From the NCBI GenBank assembly GCA_026413225.1, contig CM048552.1:132569053-132633052 (forward strand): 64,000 bases of DNA. The letters are read 5' to 3'. This stretch comes from Otis tarda (lineage: Eukaryota > Chordata > Aves > Otidiformes > Otididae). Shown here in pieces: positions 12,501 to 25,172 of the stretch; position 1 is the first letter of the stretch, and the number at the start of each line of letters is the position of its first letter. The notes under the pieces are model-generated. The model made no database searches. It was not told the DNA's origin and saw only the letters and a program-made list of their open reading frames with translations. Both the position numbers and the translations under genes were made by a program.

Positions 12501-15157
12501 TCTTTTTACCTGTACTCTCAACAGGATACCAGTAAATAAGCAGATAGGGCCAGAAATGTCAAGCCTTTGCCTTCAGCCCTGCAGCTAACACCTCACTTCA
12601 AGGAGTTTCCTAAGGAACTCAACCCTGAATAGCTTAGCATAGGACACAGAAAAAAAGTCTTTGTGCTTCTGATCTTGGGGGAACAAGTCAAAGCAGCTGC
12701 AGGGCAACTCTATCAAAGGTACAAGGACCAAAGGAATACACTGATCTTAGCTCCTGACACTCCCAAGAACTAGAGCTCATTTCTGAGCAGATGAAGAGAT
12801 GGTCAGGAGAAGCACAGAAACAAAACTGAGATATTCTCCCAAATTCAGAGTTTGACACAGTCAGCACTGCACAGCACTGCAAATTCATGAAAAAGAAAAA
12901 AAAGAGGAAACTGAAACCAACACTAATGTCTTAACACGAATATGGTTCTATTTTATTGCAGTTACCAAAATGAACAGTTGATACTGAAAAACAAAACAAA
13001 ATAAGAAATAAAAATCAACAATTCATAGTAATGCTTTTTCTCCCTGCAAAACAGCAAAGAAAAGCTCTGTACTAGAGGGACAACAGTTTACACTCACCAA
13101 TTATTTTAGCTGATCACAAATACCAGGAATCTTGACACTAGCATAAGTGCCACTGCGGAGTGAGAATGATTTTTTTTTCTTAAACTGATAGTTATGCAGG
13201 TAAAGAAAAACCTCCATGGAAAAGTGATTCTGTTAATAAATGTATAACATTAAGGAAGCTTTTTTAATAAAAATGCTTACAAGGTGCCATAACAGCACGC
13301 TGTTGCTTATTTTACCATTAATAAGTATACAGTATAGTTAAAGTGGTAACGTTTTCTAGTCCAGACAAGGCCAAAATCAGTAAAGACTCCCATCCTACAG
13401 ATACCGCATCCATCCTAGAAAAATCCTCCCCCCCTGAAGGAAATGTAATCCTTATATGACAAGAGCATTCTTCATACCCTACATAAACTCTGAGATCTCT
13501 CTTATTTTCTTTCTTTTCTGGAATTCCCCACCACCACAGACCTGAAAGCCTGACACATCACAGCAAGGCTGTCATCAACTTTTCTGTTTAGAAGAGTACC
13601 TAAGGGGCAAAGCGCAGCCACCACAGAAACTGATTTCCAGCATCAGAACCATTAAACTTCCCATTATAGCCCTCCTGGGTTGCTTAATGGTCCTAAGCAC
13701 TTAACACGGCACAGTTCCACTGGTATCACATAAGGCAGATACATATCGACTATTATGGTTAATGTTGCAAATCTAACAGAAGATTTCCTGTCTTTTTTTT
13801 AATTGTACTTATTACAGCGCTGTTATTCTCAGGACTGAATCAGAACATGATTTTCACACTAGGCTAAACTGCATCTGTAAACGAAATTGTTATCAGTTGC
13901 AGAAGGTCTCTATACAGGAAGTACCTGTTAAATTGATGTTATTAATGCATTAGGGGGATGTACAGTCTCAGGCTGCAGATAGAATGACGGTTCAGGATCA
14001 TTTGACTACTGCTGAAGTGCAGAAAAGATACCATCCAGCAACCGGAGAGGACAAAACATTGTCAAACAAGCACACAAAATTATAAGGTAGCTTTGGGGTA
14101 GTGAAGCCTGGCTCCACACCAATGTGTATTGATGGCTGTAGGCTAAGAAAGCGTACAGCTCCTCATGCCCGCTCCAAGCTTTTGCACCCTCAGAAATATT
14201 CCTAACTAATTCATCTTTGAGGCCTTGCAAGGCATATGTATGCATAGCATGCAAACCCAAAGACGAAGGACTGCTTCCCAGTTATAGGTAGGTCTGGAAC
14301 TCCAGATATTTCCATTCTTCCACTGCTGTGATGCAGCACTGATGCTGCTGTGACAGCAAAGCAGTGTACACAAAGCTGAGGGCTACCCTTAAACAAGTCA
14401 GCTTGGATCCCTGTAGCCATGACTAAGTGCTTCTGCTTCTCAGTCACTAGTTTCCTGTGATTTGTGTCCTGGCTTGATAACCAAAAAGAGCCTTCCTTTT
14501 CAATTCTGTAAACCACCTGCCTGTGCAAAGCCTGGTGTGTTCATACAAGAGTGTGGTATGATTAAAAGCAGGGGGATGATGCATTAGGTTTTTAATTGAA
14601 CATTTAACTAAGTACTGTGAAGAGTTTCAACTGACAGCCTCAGTGATTGTCAGGGAGAATTTCAGGCCAGGCACTTGGTATGGCAGAGAATTGATCCTGA
14701 GAGTCATTGTAATAGCTCTGCGTTATTATACTTGTTTCACAATCAGGGTCAGCCAGCAGCAGGAAAATTGGGCCAGTTTGCCCAGGAATCCTGTGTTGTG
14801 AAAAGCTGTAAAGGTCCCCCTCAATATCTTACCCCAAATGCTTTACCAGTGACAGAGAATGCATGTTCACATCTGAAATTTAGCTTCTGTCCCAGATGCT
14901 GTGAATGTCTTCCAGCCCAAGCTGCAGATGTTAGAGGTGCTCTACAGTCGCCTTCTGACCTCAGCTAGCATTTAAAAGCCATGCACTCTTTTAAAAATAA
15001 GATAATCAGAAAATTAGTTTCTCTGAACAAGTATTTTAACAACAGGACTGGGGAGAAATGTTACCTTGCAATCTTCTGACCAACCACTGACCCTGAAGAT
15101 AAAGCAGCACTCACCTTTCTCTGACCTTCTGTCAGCTACAGAACTGCTGCACCCCAT
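1..15157 (-). CDS. PPEF1: PPEF1, serine/threonine phosphatase with EF-hands, 5' part (six coding exons), gene continues off the left edge
   Basis: Six minus-strand exons (15157-15115, 10647-10520, 9754-9703, 4759-4587, 2852-2738, 621-575) join in phase to give exactly 186 codons. The product starts MGCSSS, has an IQ motif near residues 22-32, and ends within the PPP-type phosphatase domain just after GDLHG at residues 171-175, where D172 and H174 are expected metal ligands. Known of the family: PPEF/RdgC proteins are Mn-dependent Ser/Thr phosphatases with an N-terminal calmodulin-binding IQ motif and C-terminal EF-hands, expressed mainly in sensory tissue. The rest of the catalytic domain and the EF-hands must lie beyond position 1; I do not see the following exon (with the GDFVDRG motif) in bases 1-574. 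No frame break is visible. PPEF2 is the main alternative, but RS1 and CDKL5 as neighbours and the residue match favour PPEF1. Confidence 0.93.
575..621 (-). CDS. PPEF1: PPEF1 sixth coding exon, start of phosphatase catalytic motif
   Basis: 47 nt between CTGTAG and the donor AAG|GTAAGTAG. With the last base of the previous exon it encodes [16 protein letters not shown]; human has GDLHGKLDDLFLIFYK. GDxHG is the first metal-binding motif of PPP phosphatases. The exon ends at a codon boundary. Confidence 0.94.
622..2737 (-). other. PPEF1 intron between exons 5 and 6
   Basis: AT-rich intron, about 2.1 kb. It contains a T tract and adjacent A-rich tracts around 2577-2644. Nothing else recognised. 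Confidence 0.75.
2738..2852 (-). CDS. PPEF1: PPEF1 fifth coding exon
   Basis: 115 nt. Encodes [18 protein letters not shown] and, further on, KEITVCG, matching human ILHAHYVLEVLFETKKVL and KEVTICG. The acceptor is TTTTTTTCTCACAG and the donor G|GTAAGG. It leads into the catalytic domain and ends one base into the Gly codon of GDLHG. Confidence 0.95.
2853..4586 (-). other. PPEF1 intron between exons 4 and 5
   Basis: About 1.7 kb. Holds a G-rich/A-rich simple stretch at about 3190-3275 and an 18-bp tandem duplication at 4497-4532. Nothing else recognised. Confidence 0.75.
4497..4532. repeat. 18-bp tandem duplication
   Basis: Two identical copies of AACTGATTGTAGAGCTAC in direct succession, in a PPEF1 intron about 50 bases from an exon donor. 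Probably a recent slippage event. Confidence 0.9.
4587..4759 (-). CDS. PPEF1: PPEF1 fourth coding exon
   Basis: 173 nt. Encodes a variable linker and then [17 protein letters not shown], matching human IDVPDSYNGPRLQFPLT. Two AG acceptors are close together. Only the outer one (exon start 4759) keeps the frame: joining the previous exon to the inner one, before GTGGTGG, gives a TGA within four codons. The donor is CAG|GTAAGT. Confidence 0.93.
4760..9702 (-). other. PPEF1 intron between exons 3 and 4
   Basis: About 4.9 kb, the largest intron seen between coding exons of this part of PPEF1. Apart from the 36-bp duplication listed separately I see no gene, RNA or named repeat. Confidence 0.75.
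9486..9557. repeat. 36-bp tandem duplication
   Basis: Two direct copies of a 36-bp unit beginning GACTGAGTAGATATTGAG (9486-9521 and 9522-9557). They differ at one base near the 3' end (CTTCCAG against CTTACAG). Confidence 0.95.
9703..9754 (-). CDS. PPEF1: PPEF1 third coding exon
   Basis: 52 nt. Encodes [17 protein letters not shown] plus one base, with acceptor CTCAG and donor CAG|GTAAGG. Human PPEF1 has LSTFFSFMLENYTH at this place, directly after the IQ exon. Confidence 0.93.
9755..10519 (-). other. PPEF1 intron between exons 2 and 3
   Basis: About 0.77 kb with a short TATATA/CACACA stretch near 10366-10380. Nothing else recognised. Confidence 0.75.
10520..10647 (-). CDS. PPEF1: PPEF1 IQ-motif exon
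   Basis: 128 nt. The acceptor is a T-rich tract ending ACAG and the donor is CAG|GTTTGT. It encodes the residues [14 protein letters not shown] and, later, [11 protein letters not shown], almost identical to human PPEF1 over [10 protein letters not shown]. The IQ core is [11 protein letters not shown], residues 22-32; the usual Gly after the first Arg is Phe here. Phase enters with two bases and leaves at a codon boundary. Confidence 0.95.
10648..15114 (-). other. PPEF1 intron between exons 1 and 2
   Basis: About 4.5 kb. No further coding exon or named repeat seen. Confidence 0.75.
15115..15157 (-). CDS. PPEF1: PPEF1 first coding exon, coding part
   Basis: Reads [14 protein letters not shown] plus one base, followed by the donor GGTGAGT. 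Human PPEF1 begins MGCSSSSTKTRRSD. The ATG at 15157 has a strong Kozak context (A at -3, G at +4). A second ATG lies in frame seven codons upstream at 15178 and would give MGSIIGT in front; I chose the downstream one because the family begins MGCSSS. Gly2 and Cys3 fit N-myristoylation and palmitoylation, which would place the enzyme at membranes (inference). The upstream border of this exon is not clear. Confidence 0.88.
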
Positions 15158-16460
15158 GGTTCCAATGATGCTGCCCATCAGTTTTAATTGCTGCTGATAT
15201 GAAGCATGTTTCTCTCAGCTGTATGTGTTACACACATTTCCTGTGTGGTTCCTTCAGTGATGAGGATTATACTCCTCTGGGCTCCTGGGCTCTTCCTAGC
15301 ACTCCTAACAGGGAGAGGATTGGGAGGGAGGGAGAGGGAAGAAGAAAAAAACAAACGTATTTGACAACACAGAATTTAACATACCTACAGCTCGTAACAG
15401 ATTACTGTACAGCATGTCCTACACAAACTGGACCTGATGAACCATACTAGGTTTCTTTTTCACATCTGATCACTACCAGCTTGCATTCAAGACAGATGAA
15501 CTCAGTAATTAATACAGTTTACTCCCTATGTCTTAGCTGAAAGTTAATGTGCACCAGTGATTTCTTAATCTGAAGAATAGCTATTTAAAGCCTTACTACT
15601 AGGGATAAGGGACTACAGAGGCATGTTACTCTTCATTCTTGTGATTTGAAAATTGGAACTGAAGAATTTTAAGGACTTTAAATTACATCTGATACTACCG
15701 CTAACAAGATCCCAAACACTCTATTGATTTGAAAAGGTGCCCTACCACCCCATTTACAACTTAATCCCTCAGTCTCATCATCACCAAATTTACAAGGAGA
15801 CAGTGCCATAGCAAATTGCTTCATTTGTCATTTAAATAAAACATCCAATTTTTTGATGCATTTCTACTGAAACATTCTAAAGAAAAGATTTGGTTACATT
15901 AAATAAATGAAAAAAGTACATTTTGCAGTGTGGCATTGTGGGTTTTTCTCCTGGCACTTGCTCAGCTCTTCACTAACCAGTATCATTCACTAATGCAATA
16001 CACTTCCTAATCAACAAGTTCAAATGAATACAATTCCCCTGAGTTACAAAATGGGTTAATTTCTATGTAACAAGAAAGTCACTGATGCTCTTAGAGAGAC
16101 TGAACTTTGTTTTAGCTAAAGATGTCTTATATGATCACAGTGATATCTCTCTCTTTTGGTGTCCAGGGATACATGCTTCTTTCTAGCATGTCTGATGTCT
16201 AAATTATTGCATCTGTTGTTTTGTTTCATTGATATTCCTTTTCTTCTATCTTAAGTTTTAAAACAAAGAAGAAATTAATCAGCATAAAATGAATGCTTAG
16301 CTACTATTCTTTTCCTTTGGCTTTACCAGCAGAAGTAAAAATAATAAGGATAAGAGAGAGGAAAACATAAATGCATAACTAACCTATTTTCAATGTCAAT
16401 AGATAGAATACATTTATTACTGTGAGACTATTTACAATTTTTATATATTTATTATTTTAT

Positions 16461-16497
16461 ATTATATCATATCACGTCATGTCATGTTATGTTATAT
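16461..16497. repeat. Degenerate pentanucleotide repeat (ATCAT/GTCAT/GTTAT)
   Basis: About seven units of period five, evolving along the array from ATCAT through GTCAT to GTTAT. It sits at the end of a TTATAT-rich stretch starting near 16441. Confidence 0.8.
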
Positions 16498-19400
16498 GAA
16501 TATTGCACAACTCTTTATAGTTGTGGGGCTATTTTTCAAGGGTCCCACAACACAAGGGTATCCTACACTTGAGCAGAAGGTCTATCACCTTCTGAGTCAC
16601 TATTTATTTCAGGAAAGAAGGATTTTAGGGTGTTTTCCCCACAATGGACTGCTTTTCTTCCCTCTAAAGGAGCTATCATGAAATAAAAAAAAAAGTGCCG
16701 TTATATTAATTTTGAGCCAGTCAATGGCTTTGACAACATCAAGTACAGCACTGGTATTGCTAATAGCTCAAATCTGTCTTCTCTCCAAACATTTAGTCTC
16801 CTGAATACCATCTCCTCACTTGCCCTTTTAGGAGAATCTTTAGTCTTCGTTAGTCCACCTCATACTAGCCAGCCATGACTTGAATTGTGATCTGAAGACT
16901 ACGATCAAGAGCAAAATAGAGCTTACAACCTAAGTCCTGTTGCAGTGAGACCATCTTCATTAAAGGGCAGGTCAGCACATGCCCAGCAACTGGGCAGTGG
17001 GAGCCCCAAACAGAACCATCATGCATCTCAGGACTCCACCCAAGCCATAGCAAACAATGGGCTGGCCAAAGAAATGGGAATCTGAATCCCTATTGCACCC
17101 TACATTCAACAACTTAAGCTTTTCTCCCAGTCATCCCCACTTTTCCTACCTCTAAATTAATGAACTTCTAGCACCTCCTTGAGCAAAGAAATAAAAAAGA
17201 TAGAAACATAGGGACAGAAATTTTATGGTAATAGCAGTAAATGAAGCCTGAAACATACACTCAAAGCTTGGAGGAGAACTTGCACAAATATATCCTATCA
17301 TGAAACCTCTTAAAATGGACAAATCTGGCTATCAAAGAACTAGTTCCAGAAGGTTGAAAACCAAGCATTTAACACATTAGAGTAATTTCTGTGAGGTATT
17401 TACTATTCAGTATAACAATGTCTGGTGAAGAACCATTTGCCATTACAAAATTCCCCCAAATGTTGGCTGATAAAATGGAAAGCTGGGCTTTTACCAAGGT
17501 ATTGAAAAAGGCTTCAGAAATTCAAGGTAGCTAGATGAGAATCTGGGACATAATGCTGTGTTAGCATTCTGGATACTATACCACTGATTTACCCTTAAGA
17601 GAGAATCTGTCATGTTCACTAAAAAGCAGGCAGCAATTCAGTTTCTATAAGTGGGTGATCTGTCCCGTTTTTAGATCTAACTCCAAGAAATTGCTACATT
17701 TCTCTCAGTTCAGCAAAAAGGCAATTTTGTGATGGACAGGCACTGAATACACAGCCCATCCACTGAAGCAAAATAAAATGTCATTCCAACCGTGTCAACA
17801 AACATGCACCAAGCTAAGCTGGAGTGGCACATGCTGCTCTTTTTCTGGATAGGAGTCACTCAAGGTTACACTGCAGCAAGTGCTCAGAAATTCGGGTTTC
17901 CGAGCCTGAGCTGTCAAGAGCCTGATTTACAGAGATAATGAATCAGCACCATTTGATCCGGATGGAATAGGTGCTGCCCAAAATCAATCATGCCTTCAGT
18001 TTGTCAGTCACGTAAAGACCAGGCTGCCTCAAGAATAACGGGAATCTTGTAAAGATTTATAGCTGACTTTTAATGAAATCAGGTTCCAGGTCCTTTGGGC
18101 AGAGGGCCATTCCTTCAAGCATACTTTATCTTTTAAAATTAGAGGAGCTGCGCTACTGGCAGACAAGTGTAAGCTAGGTCAAGCCTAAGGATATGGAAGC
18201 CATACAAATAAGAGCCACTAGGCTTTAACTTCTCATTCTTGCTTCATTCCATTTGTTTCTTTACCTTGATTAAAAAAAAAGACTGTTTATTTTTGTTAGG
18301 ATGGGATTTCCACAATTACGCGACTTCCCCGACAAGTTGTTTCAATGGTTATTTCCAGCAATGCGCCTCCTTTCCCTTCTCACCCCTTTCTCAACCATAT
18401 TTGTGAACTGACAGTTATGATCACCTCCCAAAACATGTCTTAGAAGGTACATGTGGTTAGAAAGGTGATTAGATAGGGACTGTTTTCTTCATAAAGATCA
18501 GATGGATGGATGGCTGTATTCTTCCAATGACAGGGGTTTTCCTTTGATGTCTTCTTGCTATCATTTTTTTAATTTTCTGTGACTCACAGACTTCCTTTAG
18601 AGTTGTTTTCCTTTGAAAATGAGGGCAGCAAAGAACCAAGAAACATATTGTGTAACATGAATTTATGATGGATTTGCTTCTGTGCATTGCTGAGGTAATG
18701 AAGCAGGAAAGAGCAAAATACCCTAGAGAAGAGAATCCAGACATTAAATCACAACACCCGGGTTAGTACCTGCGGAGGAAAAACTCTTCAAAACTGTCTT
18801 GTCAGAGTTGGGATTGTCAAGGATGGGAATCTAGAGATGAGTTAAAGATTTCATTAGCTAAAAGACCCGCTCTGCAGGAAGTGGGATGAAGCAGCCATAG
18901 CCAACTAACAGAGTGAAAGAGAACCCGGCTGTGGCACAAGAGCTGTAATTTTGACACCAGCACTGAATTTTGTCTGCCAAAGGACTGATAGAGAACATCA
19001 AACACAGGCAAAGCAGTATATGTTTAGGTCTCTGTTATTTTACATCCACAGGATAAACTGGCATTTCTATTCGAGTGACTTTCAGTGATTATATATGTAG
19101 AAGAAAGAAATGAGAAAACCTTTTTGTTTACAGACAATTTCTTCAGCCTGCTCAGAGAAGCAAAGCTAAGCCCAACATAGAACTGATGGAATAATTTCTA
19201 GCAATGGCCATGTTGACAGATCTCAGTGCTTGGGCCAGGAATCAATAGGGAATGGATATAGTAAGGTATCGCAAAGCCTGAAAGAGAATAGGATGAAGAC
19301 AGACGACCAGCTCATAGAAGTGGACTCATATTCCTGAGCCCAAAAATGCACTGCAAAAAAAGAAATAAAGGCAAGAGCTGCAAAGGTGTGAACATGCAGA

Positions 19401-22400
19401 GATTGTTCAAGCAATCACTGAGTTCGGGAACTGCATGCAAATCCAAAGAGAATCTGTAGAAAAATTATGGAAGAAAGCCAGTTAATGTAACTTACAATCA
19501 GTAAAGAATACATTTACAAAAAAAAAACATTTGCACTTCTTTTTTTTTTTTCTGCAGAAAATAAACAAACAAAGCAAGCAGCCTCATTTTTTTTTTGTGC
19601 AGCAAGACTTTGGGGAGAATGTTTTTAAAAAAGAGAAGTAGCAAATAGAAGTGCACAAATGGGGAGCAGATCACCTTGAAGAATAAACAAAGCCATCCTT
19701 ATCACTTTCCAGAAACGTTAAACACCTCTAGGGGGAGATTCCTTGAGGAAGCAAGGAGAAAACCAGAAGTCCTGAAGCAAAGTTAGTTCTAGTAAACCGG
19801 ACCCAACTGGCATGTAAAAGTCAACAACAGTTGTAGCTTGTTATCCTGGAGGAAAAGGAAAATTTGAATCACACACCATCCTGCAGTTAATGAGCAGGGT
19901 CTTAATGACATCCCATTTAATTCTCCATACTTGAAGGAGGAAAGTGGTGAAAAATCAAAGATCCAGAATAAATATGTGTTGAAATTTGAGTCAGTTTAAA
20001 AATGAAATTCATGCTTCAGCTGAAATTCATATTGGTTTTAATAAAGTTTAAGTTAAACATCAGAACAAGGTTCAAAATTATCACCCTAAAAATACTTTTT
20101 CCTAAAACAAAAAGTACATGAAATACAGTAGTTTCAAAGCTACTTGATCTCATCTGTACTCAGAAGTTCTGGATAACTGATCTAGACCAGGTCAAACTTT
20201 ATAGCTTGAAGCACACTGATTTTTCCCAGGGTAAAATCATAGATAGTTCCACATACATCTGTCATTCCCTATATAGACTTAGGACGAAGTAAATTTGCTT
20301 TTTAAAACTGAGCTTATATATATATATGTATATACACCCCACCCAAAGATATTACCTGTTTTTTCTTTCTGCTTCAGCAATACCGAGGTTCCTTCCACAA
20401 GAGTACCTTTAGAAGATTCTTTTTTTTTTAAGAGAAAGCAGCCCCCTTTTTGGAAGCAGAACTGCACAATCAGGGGGGCAGCTCTGCAGAACAGGTGCTC
20501 CAATTCTCTCTGGAGCTGTGGAGCTCAGGAGCTGCAATGCACTTGCTCTCCACCTATTTATACAGCTTCCCGAGAGGAAATTTCTTGAGCACTGCTGTTC
20601 AGAAACAGTCAGGGGAAAATGCCGTTTTCATCGTCCAGCCTGAAGCGAAAGCTCATGGCTGCAGCCCTGCAGCTGTGCTGTATGCGTGCTGTTGAAGAGC
20701 TGTTTTGTCACCATGCCTCCTGAATCTCAGGCAGAGAAAGGGATGGGCTGAAGTTATCTGCTTCACATCTGAAGTCACATGATCTCTTGCAAGAGGAACG
20801 GCCTTTCTGCTGTGTTGAGGCAATGATTTGCATTTTAGCAGACCTAGCACACTGGAAAAAAACATAAGGGCTGTCCAGGTATGTGGTTATCTGATGTGAC
20901 TGGCATGGTTATGAAAGCTCTTAAGGAAAAACATAATGAATTTACCAGGAGGCATTGTATCTGCATACTAGTGTTATAGGTGTTCTCCAAAACACTCAGT
21001 CACACCCAGATAATGGGATAAGGTTGAAGCACTCAAATCTTGCGCTCAGAAGCACTGCACTAACACCCATACAATTCATTTCTTCATGTGCATGCACATA
21101 TTCTCCCCATAAACGTGTGACTGGAATTCAGTTGACTTGGTTCATGTTTCGGCTCGTTTGTTCTTCATTCGACTACTGGAAAGGGATCAGACAAGCTGAG
21201 AATGCTGCAGTGCTGCTGCCCTGTGCAGTCAAGAAGCTGTGGCACTGCATGCTTTGAAATCAAACCGTGACCCCTGGCAGCAGGGCACGCACCTCTGACC
21301 TAACTCCTCGCCGTGATGACCATGGGCAGCACAGTAACTGCCCGGGGAAGGGCAGCGCCATCACGCCCAAGGCGATTTGTCACGGCCTGTTGCGAGCACA
21401 ACAGCCCTGGAGGAATGCGCAGCTTCAGGCATGGGGCAGTATATCAACAGCATGGGGACACTGCAGTTTTGAACACGCACACACACACAACACCAAACCA
21501 CTCAAAAATATTAGTTATCAGTAGAAGTATGGTTCTATAATTAGTCTTGAGCCCAGCCCTCAGCATCACTCATCCTATACAGATCACAGATCACAGAATT
21601 ATCACAGAATTATTATTATACACCACCTTTACCCCTAGTCTGTCCTTCCACCCCTCTCTGAAATCCAGGGAGGAGCTGCTTGCTGCTGTGCAAAGTGATG
21701 GAACAGAGCACAGCAGCCTCTACTGTGGGGTCAGTGCAGAGGGCTGTGGGTCCAAAGAGGACCACAGGTTATAAAGCTGCTGTGGTGGGAGGAAGCTCCA
21801 CATAGATGGGCCCAAGATGGGGATCACCGTGCCCCTTGCTCTGCAGCCTCTCCATGCAATGGAGTCCCATCAGGACTGGATAGGGAGCAAAAGATTTCTG
21901 AGAACAGCAACGAACAAAGCAAGATCTTCACCTTCTTGCCCCTGCCCTAAAGGTCTAATAACACTGTAATGTGGTATTTTCAGGGAATTTTTGCTGTCAA
22001 TGTGGTGACAGTTCTAAAGGCATCAGCCACCACTGTGAAGGACCAAGTGATAAAATCATTTTTTTGGGACAGACAGACAATTGTGACAGAACAGACAAAT
22101 TTATTAATGTGCAGAAGATATTTAAAGTGCCAAACCAGCAAAGAAGGCACTGTGTGAATGACTGAGTGAGTCCTTTGAGGTTCTGGAGTCCCAGACACAA
22201 GCTTCCACTTTCAAAGCTGTTCCTCTCCTGTGAGATGAGACAGTAAATGGAACACATACCAGGCGTGATAATTCTGCATGACCCAGAAGAGTTTTGATGT
22301 TTGTTTTTCTAGCAGGATGCACTTTCCCTGATCAGAGTTACAGTAGCTAATCATTTATGTATGACCACGCTGTTCTGCCAAAATGCATGCAAGCAAAAAT

Positions 22401-24966
22401 ACATCATAACTTCTTTCCACTGCACTCTGGGGATACACATTATTTACAAAACATTTAGTGTACCTGAGAAATTCATCTATATTGACATTTACCAAGATCT
22501 CTGCATAATGAGAGGCTATAAGGTTTGTTCCAACCGCCAACACATCCATCAGAAACGTTTCATCCAATATCAACAGGAGAGGGATCAAACCCTTCACCGT
22601 TAGGTTCTGTAGGACATAAAGCTTCCATTGCATGTTTTCTTTTGTTATTTATGGAAGTCGTTCGTCCTCTGCCTCAGTGGTCTGAGTGACCAAGCAACTT
22701 GATAAAGAGTCAGACTTGCTGGACTGAGCCACCTCTCTAGTTACCTATGGGGATCACAATAACATGCAACTTGAGGAAACACAAATGTGCTTTCCAAATT
22801 AACCTTTCCCGTTCAAGTCCAAGTACACAGGCTGTACCAAACAAGACCATTCTCCTTTCTGCATAGGGCAAGGAGAACATACCAGTCCCACTAACAAGGT
22901 CACACATACTACTGCTTTTTTCTTCAGCAGTCATTTATCACATGCACACTTAAGATGCTGAAAAGGGTTTTAGCCAGCATCAAGAGCTGCAACAGAAAGT
23001 AGGCCAAAAAATTCTGACAATACGTTGTTGAGCAGTCTAGCATGACAAGAAAAAACCCAGTTATGTTGCTAGTGCAGAAACGGGGACATCCCTTTACAAG
23101 CAGCCCTTCTTGATGTAATAGCACATATTCTGTTTTCCAAATACTTTGGAAACATTAACCGCCTGAGCAAGCCTCCATGCAGGCATTCCACATACATAAT
23201 TCAAATTCTGCTTCAGGCCTGTTTCTCAGAAACACCCACTACAAAGTGATGTCACTGATATTTTTCAGAAAATCTGAAGATAATCATAGCCAAAGTGAAT
23301 GTGCTCCTTCTGAGTCCTGGCCGTGGTTCCCCTCTACTTACCCTGTCAAGCTCAAAGAAGTGTTTTTATGTGACCTAACAAAGTATTTTAAAGTACTAGC
23401 CAAGGGACAAGTCCCTGCCTGGGAGACCTGGATGTCCAGTCACAAGCAGAAAGAATAAAAAGAATAGAAGAAATGAAGAGAGAAATAGATGTCCAGAACA
23501 ATTTAAAACTGTCTCAGTCAGCGAGATGACAGAAATCTGTTCTCACAAATCAGAAGGAGTAGGTTAATTTGGGTGAACAGGAAAAGAAATCCCCGCCCCC
23601 CCGACAATTCGACAATTCTAGGTGAGATGATGAATAAAAGACATCAAAACTAGCATCATAGCAAAAAGAACACACAATCAGAAATGTGAAAGAAAGGCAG
23701 CTGCAGGGCTTCCAAACTCCTGAAGGCCAAGAAACTAGACCAGAACACTATGAAAACATCAGGATACCTTCTGAAAAGTAAGAAATTTTTTTTTTTTTAA
23801 AAAAAAGGAAAATTTCCCAAGTTTTCAGCTGAATGCAGATCATTCTGGGAAGCAATGACTAATGACCTAATTTGCACAACTTTTACCTCCCTCACAAGTT
23901 CGCTTCAGCCTCCACTTAGAGCCTGTAGAGTTTACAGCTATCTACAGCACTCAGATTTTGCCAAATCTTAGTAAAGCAACACGAGGAAAAAGAATTGGGC
24001 ACAAGAATTGCCTAATGACTGCTTGATCTGCATTTTGTTGCTCTGGGGAACCATAAGGTGCATAGACAGTGCAAAATCTACATCCTGAAGCCTATCAGAC
24101 TGTCTCTTCCCAAAATGTGTCTCTGGGTTAAACCAGGCTCTCCAGATCAGAAGAGTACACAGATTTGACTCACACACTAATGATCAGTGTGTAAAAGGAA
24201 CGGATTTAAAAAAAAATTGTTTTTTTTTTTTTTTAAGACTGGGAATTGCCAACTACTAAGTGCAGCCATCACATACATGGTAGCGGGTCAGCAAAATCTA
24301 TGGAAATAATTTTTTTCACCTCTGTTTTAATTTTATCCCTATGAAATTGCTTCTAATGACAAAAGGACAAAAATTTCTACCTTGTAACAGTAAATCATCT
24401 GCTGCTTCAGCAAAATATTATTAAGAGTTAAGGCAATCACAATATTTAACTACAAACAATAGACTGTTTTGCTTACAGGCATCCCATGCTTTTAAAAATT
24501 AACAAACTTATATTGTTTATTCCAGTTTCTGTTAGTAACTTTTAGCCACAGTCCTGGAAGCACTATACAGGTGCCTTAATTTGTACTTCAACAAGCCACT
24601 CGCTTTGGGATGTAAGGATTTAGTGTAGTGAGGACCGAGGTAATGTGAATAGTGCAAAACTCCAGGAAAAATGTAATAGATTAAACAAGGCAATTATTGT
24701 GAGGTTGTAACAGATGACAAAAAAAGTCCCTGAATGAATACCTACTGCAGAGGGGCACAGAACTGCACAGGAACAGCTGCACTGCCCTGTGCCCTCACGA
24801 AGAGCCATCCTCTGCAGCAGGAATCCACCACCTAAGTCATCTTGGCTATTGCTGGATGGGAGCAGGGGGCGAGCAGACAGTACGAGCAGCTCCACCAGCT
24901 TCCCTTTAGCGAAGACACACCTACGAACGCTTAGGCCTTCTCGTGCTACATCCACATGCAACAAGA

Positions 24967-24991
24967 TTTTTTTTTTTTTTTTTTTTTTTTT
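24967..24991. repeat. Mononucleotide run, 25 T
   Basis: Uninterrupted T run at the edge of the CpG island. Assembly length at such runs is often uncertain. Confidence 0.95.
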
Positions 24992-25152
24992 AAATCCAGT
25001 TGCAAAGCAGCATCGCCCATAACCCCCCATTAAGGCCCAGCCGCGCACTACGGAAGGCGGCGCTGCGAGGCCTGCGCGGGAGGGGAGTGAGGCGGGGAGC
25101 GCGAGCGCGGAGAGCCCCCTGCTGACGGCGCGGCACCACACCGGCAGCAGCG

Positions 25153-25172
25153 CCCCCCCCCCCCCCCCCCCC
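25153..25172. repeat. Mononucleotide run, 20 C (20 G on the minus strand)
   Basis: Uninterrupted C run followed by GGCCCC, inside the CpG island. The minus strand could form G-quadruplex structure. The length may be unreliable in the assembly. Confidence 0.95.

Larger units (their letters stand above)
15158..25029 (-). other. Region upstream of the PPEF1 start codon, probably 5' UTR exon(s) and a long first intron
   Basis: About 9.9 kb between the PPEF1 start codon and the CpG island. It has no recognisable coding exon on either strand. Simple sequence includes a pentamer stretch at 16461-16497, T/A tracts near 19519-19551, a CA run near 21476-21488, a short ATCACAGAAT repeat at 21581-21620, and long T tracts at about 24218-24235 and 24967-24991. 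If PPEF1 starts in the CpG island, most of this is 5' intron; I could not fix the non-coding exon borders. Confidence 0.5.

Noticed and set aside
21581-21620. ATCACAGAAT-type repeat resembling a CR1 tail
   Set aside because: No CR1 body follows on either side, so a simple-sequence origin is as likely.
24620-25141. 173-codon open frame on the minus strand ending in the CpG island
   Set aside because: It reads through the T25 run as poly-Lys and has GC-driven composition; no family likeness. At most it could overlap a non-coding first exon.
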